A stretch of DNA of 64,000 nt from Liolophura sinensis (Eukaryota; Mollusca; Polyplacophora; Chitonida; Chitonidae): NCBI RefSeq assembly GCF_032854445.1, contig NW_027017957.1:124001-188000 (forward strand), read 5' to 3'. This document shows positions 58,011 through 64,000 of this stretch, one piece after another. Position 1 is the first letter of the stretch, and each line of letters starts with the position of its first letter. The notes below the pieces were generated by a model. That model saw nothing but the letters and a program-made list of their open reading frames with translations, was not told the origin of the DNA and searched no databases. The position numbers were made by a program, and so were the translations under genes.

Positions 58011-59059
58011 CGGCAGTTTTCAAAGATGTAGGAAAGACACAAGGTACATTACAGAGGCTCACCTGATACATGTACAAGGGCTAGGCCATTGTAAAGAGAG
58101 AATGGTTCGTGTTTGCGCTTAGTTGAAAATCCAGGGAGAGTAAGAAGAATACAATTATGTCTATAAATGGATGGATTCTATATAAAGAGTAAAATGTTTC
58201 ATATCGGAACATTCCTCATTATTTTTAATAGCTACACAAAGTTAATTATATGTATATTATGTTGTTAGATAAATCAAGTGCATCAAACAGCACAGGTATT
58301 TACATGTAAATCAGTTAGTTTCACCTTGTTGCCTGGGTCTGACGGATCGCCGAATCGGTAGACACAGTTGTGCAAGCTCTAGTAGACAGTCTAGTCCATA
58401 GTGAAACCGGCACTCCTGCACTTGTGTCTTCATGGTTACAATTGAAACATTTGTAAAGAAAGTTTTTCCAATGACATCAAAATTTAGCCGCAGAACTGCC
58501 ACTGCAATATGGCTTAAGAAGTCTGTGCCTTGTGTCAAGCCCAGTAAACACGGAAAACATTTCCTATCGTATACAGGATTTTCTAATCACAACAATATAC
58601 TGGACATAACTAGTCTAGATTTACTTAAATCTAACTGACCAGGTTTCGAAGATCCTTAGTCCACCACGAGAGTTCAAGCTTTAATATGTAGAAATGCAGG
58701 TAATCAGACACTTAGCCCAATGTGCTAACGCGGTAAGTTGTGGGGGAGTGTTCTTCAAAGTATTAAAAAACAATGTTGGAATATGTCAAACACGGTACCT
58801 AAAGTTATTGTAATCTTAATAGCCGTTTAAAGGACTCAACTATAACATGTACCCGATGAATAATTATTCGAACGAACTTCAATGCGTTCATCTCTCATTT
58901 TAACCAGATGTGTACAGTGTATGCCAGATGGGCTGAGGTTTAGTACCGGTAACCACTCCCACTGGTATAGCTGTGAGAACTGCGAGTATAGCGCAAGAAC
59001 TGGCTGGCTCATCAGGGATATAACTTAGAAGTGTCTCAAAATCATGTAGGGTTATGTAC

Positions 59060-59200
59060 CTTATTCGACGTCCCAGGTCAACAATCGCAAGGCCAATTCC
59101 CCAAACGACGTTTAACAAACAGTACTAAAGAACTAAGAAAGTATATAAATTACGAAAATAGGAAGAAAGCAGGACGAAATCATAAAAAAAGATAAGCGTT
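59060..59200 (+). mobile_element. RT-element fragment
   Basis: GTCAACAATCGCAAGGCCAA, then TTCCCCAAACGACGTTTAAC and AAAGAACTAAGAAAGTATAT match 57,900-57,970 closely. The reverse complement of the same segment occurs at about 61,080-61,270. It is a degenerate non-coding copy. Confidence 0.6.
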
Positions 59201-59411
59201 CAACAGTTTCCATTGAAGCAGAAAAGACGCAAGATATTTTCTGGGCAACTGAGTTAAATCAGTCTTCTATCAGTCTTCAAATGGTGTACTAAGCTACAAT
59301 ATCAGTTGTCGATAACAAAATATGTATCTCTGTTGTACTTTGATTGTGAGTGTTTATATATCCAACGTGGCGATGTAATTCAACACGATGAATACATTTC
59401 CCCTACCCCCT

Positions 59412-59800
59412 GCTTACGCGGAGCTATACAGAATCATGAGGCAGAGCTACAGAGATTCTGAACCCTCGGCTTAGGCGGAATTATACACAATAATGAGGCT
59501 GAGCTCCAGAGATTCTGAACCCTCGGCTTACGCGGAGTTATACACAATCATGAGGCAGAGCTACAGAGATTCTGAACCCTCGGCTTAGGCAGAATTATAC
59601 ACAATCATGAGGCAGAGCTACAGAGATTCTGAACCCTCGCCTTACGCGGAGCTATACACAATCATGAGGCAGAGCTACAGAGATTCTGAACCCTCGGCTT
59701 ACGCGGAGTTATACAGAATCATGAGGCAGAGCTACAGAGATTCTGAACCCTCGGCTTACGCGGAGTTATACACAGTCATAAAGCACAGCTCCAGCGACTC
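59412..59800 (+). repeat. Minisatellite, 57-bp unit, about 6.8 copies, coding-like
   Basis: GAACCCTCG starts at 59,460, 59,517, 59,574, 59,631, 59,688 and 59,745, always 57 bp apart. On the plus strand each unit encodes 19 residues: MRQSYRDSEPSAYAELYTI. The last four units are open (59,607-59,846), while two earlier ones carry TAG in place of TAC (GCTTAG versus GCTTAC). No start context or splice site proves that it is translated. Confidence 0.92.
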
Positions 59801-59910
59801 TCAACGCTCTGTCCACATTTACTTGACTTTAAGAGAAATGTACTGATTATAAAATTTTAAAAAAATTGGATTGAAGGTGTTTGATGGAATAATCTTGACA
59901 CACTAGTTCT

Positions 59911-60028
59911 TGCAGCAATTACCTGTGATGTTGACTGAACTTGTCACTCAACATGCAGGTTCTAACAAATGCTACAAGGCGAGATATGTTCACGCTATAT
60001 GCAAGACCCTTCGGTATATTTCTGTCCA
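59911..60028 (+). CDS. Candidate orphan exon, unrecognised product
   Basis: Acceptor ACTAGTTCTTGCAG (ending at 59,914) and strong donor TCCAG/GTAAGTATA (GT at 60,029) enclose about 114 nt open only in phase 0-0. It encodes QLPVMLTELVTQHAGSNKCY, then ARYVHAICKTLRYISVQ. It begins about 70 bp after the 57-bp minisatellite's open frame ends. No family is recognised and no partner exon was found. Confidence 0.3.
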
Positions 60029-63000
60029 GGTAAGTATAATTTACAGTGTCAAAATTGACTCTATCCCTCATGTCACAAAGTATGCGAAAGAAAAAAAGAT
60101 TTTGATCTTTCTACACGTTTAGATAAGGTGTGCCATTTGGTGAGTCTGAAGATTTTTTTAAATCTAGTGAAGGTGGGGAAATATCTTAATATACCGATCA
60201 GAGAATGAGAGAGATCGGGTCTGGTGAGGATTTCATATGTATTCGTATTCATATGACAACAGGTATAGATCGGCCAAAGGGGTGGGGTGGGGGTGGGGTA
60301 CACAGTTTGTAGCCATTGGAATGCCTATACATTGTTGGTATATTGTTTCCCCGAATTTTAGATAAATGTTATTAATGAGAAATTCAAGGAACAAGGAAAC
60401 ATCCCATGAATGGTAACCCTTGTGTGTAGTTGAACTGAATAAGGCTTTGTTGCTTTCGGTGTTAATGTAACAGTGACCAGTTTTATTAAATTCCGATAAA
60501 ATTAGTGCTGTAATTCTATCAACTAAATTTGTGTGAGGAATTGTAGTATAGAGAGTAGGCAGCCTAGTCCACGGTGTTGCAAGCGTTGGTACCGTTATCT
60601 CATCATTAGTACATCTAGCATTTTTGCAATGAGAGTTACCCCAATAAAATCAGAATTCAGCAGCAGAACCGTTAACCACTACAATGTGGCTTTAGAAGTG
60701 CACATGGGAAAACACGACCAAACTGGATTGAAAGATTCATGTTGCTTTATTTTCTTGTTTTCTCTTGAAAACATATCAAGAGACAAATGAGTTCTGCACT
60801 TTCTCCCCTGTCATGATGATTCAGATCTTCTGAGAATGTCGTCGATACGTCAATCTATTAGCGTCGATGGAAATGTCATGTGGCAATGTTCTGAGCGTGT
60901 CATGTAGCCATTGTTTACCGATGGAATATCAAAAATCAAATTCGATTGAAATCAAATTGTTACAATATAAATGTAGTCTTAAAGCACAGAGATTTTAACC
61001 AGAGAAGCAACAACAGTGAAATACGGTCTCTTTCACTCATTCGCCTAGAACACACTTTGGGTCTTTTCAACATCATTGAAATCTGTTGACTGCTTCTTTT
61101 TGCATGATTCCGTCGTATTTTCGTACTTTATATATTTTCTTAGTTCTTTTCCAGTTTTTGTTAAACGTGGTTTTGGAAATTGGACTTGCGATTATCCACC
61201 TATAATGTCCGTCTTGGTTGACGACTGGTATACAAATGTCTATTTCGACGGATAGACTCTTGTTAGTTTGTATTTTCTTCAGCTAGTTTTATTCTAACTC
61301 TTCACGTATATACCTAACATAGCAAAGTACTCGTCCTGTAGCACCAAGGCCACAACGGATTTAGGTAGAACATATTTTAGTGGAGATAGAATTTATTAGA
61401 CATCACAAGTCTAGATTTACTTAAAATAATGTTATGTCATCACATTTAACATACAATGAAAATAAATAATGCAAAGGGACCAGGCCTCGGAGATCCTTAG
61501 TCCACCAGCAGAATCCTAATTTATGCGACAATACAAGAGGTCCGACACTCAGCCCAGTGTCCTATTGTGGCAGGTTATCGGAGAAAATAAGGTCTCCTTG
61601 GCCAAGGGGTTACCAAGCCAGTGCAAAGTAATGACCAAGGAGCATGTCACTATGCTATGTCGAGTATATAACACAGGTATGTCCAGAAGTTCTAATGAAT
61701 GACAGCCGTCCTTCGTTACAAACGGACTGGTTTGTAAAGAGCAAACTGCCATACATCAACAGATGTATTTATTGCAAGTGTCCGAAATTCCCAATCTAAT
61801 GAGACACAATTCTGGATGTTGTCTGAGAGAGTATAAATTAGTAATATAGCAATGTCATAACAATATTTGCTTTGTCCACCTCCGCTCCATGGGCTATAGC
61901 TCAGTATTATTTTTGTAGCACTGAGTTATCTTCCCGTAGACAACACGAAACTGGTGCTTCGTCTTTCTTCTTCAATAAGCCAAAGCTTTGCATCCTTTTT
62001 CATTCAGAGACGTTAGAGCAGTGGTGCAAGGGCCCTGTGCCTTACAAAGAGTCCCCTCTAGGCGTGGGTATATTTCTCTGTGGTATTACGTGCATACATG
62101 GAGTGTTTATGTAAAAGCGAAACAACCAATCTCAGTCAAACCACTGTACCAATAATGAAGAACACTGGGGTAACTGGAGTAAACCACCGACCTTCGACAG
62201 CTACCTGGTCAGTCTACTGATTCAAGGTAGAAGACAAATCAGCGAGAGATGGAATACATTTGCAGGCCTACGCTCAAAGAATAGCCTATGGAAATTAAAA
62301 GGGACGCATCACTGTAATAAAATAATATCTTTATTATTTCTTGTGTTGGCAAAGAGAAAATGTAAATATTTCATACGATTAAATCTGGCTGAGTACAGAG
62401 ACATAAGCTCACTCATTGGTGTGCATAGAAAAACACAACTGATACATGCCAGTACCTTTTTTTCTGATTATATACGTTATCAAGAATATTTACATTTTAA
62501 ATTTATTCAAACACTTGTTTTCTCAACATTCCACTTTTACCACACTTGGTTAACCAAATCGCTCACTTGAAATGTACTTAGGAGTGATGTCCCCTTTGTT
62601 ACAAATTAATGCGATCAATTCAGTAACTCATACAGCACACATCTATACGCCTAAAAGTAGCCATATACTCGCCTTTTAGCTCCATGGACCAAGCAGAATT
62701 AGGTATCAAAAATTATGACACGTCATTAGTCTAGAATTTCTCAAACTGCTGTGTTATCATCACATTTGACATACAGTCATAATAAAAGATGTAAAAGGAC
62801 CAGGTTCCGGGTACGCTCATCCAACCAGCAGATTCCTAGTTTTTACAAAAAGTCCGACATAGTGAGCTATCGTGGCAAGTTATAGGGATGAGTCTAACAG
62901 AGTATCTATAGTTATTGTGATCATATTCAAGGCTTAAATGACAAGGTATATTTTAGGACATATTTTGTTCATTCATAACATGTTTCGTCACATTTTAAAC

Positions 63001-64000
63001 AGAGGTGTACATGCTATGTGAAATGTTTAGTGGCGCTAGAATGTCTGTGAAAACTTTGAGTATATCGCCATTTAAACACCATCAAACTGATCACTGGTAA
63101 ATCCTAGAAAAGTCAAAAATTATATACAGGTATAGATTATATTAAACAATAGCGACATCTGTGAATATTCCAAGAATGTCAATAAATAACCATTGGAGAA
63201 ATATGTAATTTTGTTGAATAAAACACAGGTATGCCCAGGTGTTCTGTTAAATCACAGTAGTCCTTGGCGCCACTCTGACTGCCATGATCAGTGACCGGGG
63301 TGAGGTGGTGGTGTTGACAAGATGAATCCTAGACGTGCACTAAAAGACTTATTTCACAAACAAGAAAAGAACAAGTAATATCATCAGCAGAAAATACATC
63401 AACATAAATACTGAAATCTGGACGCTGAAAGAACAACATTTGTATTTTGAGCCCAAGAACTCCCGACTTATGGACCTACATAGCTATAACAACCAGTGAG
63501 TTGTCGACCCACTCGACCTCACTCGACCCAGTATTTCCACTGGTCTCGAGTGCATGTAATTGTTTCAAGTGTGAGAAATTTAAAATATTCTGGATGTTCG
63601 AGAATGTAATCTGAAACAGAGCGATTGGCTCAGTCTTTTTCCTAAAGATCTATTGGCCATAACTCAATATTATTTAGATAACAAATCTCTAGAGCACACC
63701 TTTCTATCCTTTCCTATTCAGAGACGTTCTGGAAGTAGTGCATGGCACTGAACAAAATCCAATAATTCGGTTTACATACTTAAATATTGCAAATAGTAAC
63801 AGCGAGGCGAGTGTATATTTCTTTGTGCAGTTAAATACCTACATGGGTCTTTCATATAATTCCGCAACAAGAAATCTCAATAACCCATTGTGTTACAGAT
63901 GCAGGTTTGATGTTTATGGGTGGGGAACACCCAGGTGCGTGGGTTAAAGTACCTGACAAGCCTCCTAATTTAACAACGTAATTAAAACACCGATAGATGG

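Larger units (their letters stand above)
58300..63950. repeat. Diverged large repeats in series
   Basis: Several word sets recur: GTCTAGAtTTaCTtAAA (58,614; 61,411; 62,730), GGACCAGGyyyCGGaGATCC-like (58,638; 61,477; 62,797), catyACATTTrACATACA (61,437; 62,758, and 55,720) and CATTCAGAGACGTT (62,001; 63,716). They occur in the same order, so a block of about 1.3-1.8 kb seems to have been copied two or three times and then diverged. The copies do not encode a recognised protein. Confidence 0.6.

Overview
The window looks like animal nuclear DNA from a lophotrochozoan, most likely a mollusc. It is AT-rich, with short exons set in long introns and no operons. It carries many copies of a tRNA-headed SINE whose 3' end (CGGCGTAAAACACCAATCAAATAAATAAA) is of a type common in bivalve and gastropod genomes. 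The species cannot be told from the sequence alone, and I see no viral, bacterial or organellar gene.

The one gene I can assemble is on the minus strand, from the start codon at 32,151-32,149 to the stop at 965-963. Fifteen coding exons join with consistent splice phases to 2,112 nt, or 703 residues. The predicted protein has a signal peptide, five immunoglobulin (Ig) domains (one per exon, all phase 1-1), one transmembrane helix followed by RRRK, and a cytoplasmic tail made of very small exons. The tail carries YENV, YEKV, YTEL and YDEV motifs, the kind that bind SH2 domains once phosphorylated. It is built from a repeated two-exon cassette: an exactly 25-nt microexon (phase 1 to 2) followed by a tyrosine exon (phase 2 to 1). 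There are three cassettes. Two come from a recent ~1.1-kb tandem duplication at 9.35-11.55 kb, and one of those two has lost its tyrosine (Y to F). I read the gene as a cell-surface Ig receptor or adhesion molecule with a phosphotyrosine tail, possibly of immune or self-recognition type. That function is inferred, and no gene symbol is justified.

Layout: 1-962, 3' UTR and flank. 963-11,612, tail and membrane exons, with introns holding three minisatellites (84 bp, 78 bp and short motifs), SINEs and a repeat family marked by TTTGGTCGCC. 13,588-19,840, Ig5, Ig4 and Ig3 exons, with a possible solo LTR at 15.1-16.0 kb. 24,846-25,157, Ig2 exon. 26.3-30.6 kb, remnants of two LINEs in opposite orientation inside the Ig1-Ig2 intron. 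31,392-32,151, Ig1 and signal-peptide exons. 32.6-35.2 kb, directly upstream of the start, a nest of direct and tandem repeats around a decayed reverse transcriptase. 35.95-36.8 kb, a decayed Ty3/Gypsy pol on the minus strand. 37-64 kb has no gene that I can assemble. It holds SINEs (one with an intact 14-bp target duplication), an 88-bp near-perfect inverted repeat around (TA)n, a 57-bp coding-like minisatellite, LINE and RT remnants, a family of diverged repeats at 55-64 kb, and a few orphan exon-like open frames with good splice sites (40.0, 50.1 and 59.9 kb).

All exon boundaries were read by eye from splice sites and phase agreement. There is no transcript evidence.
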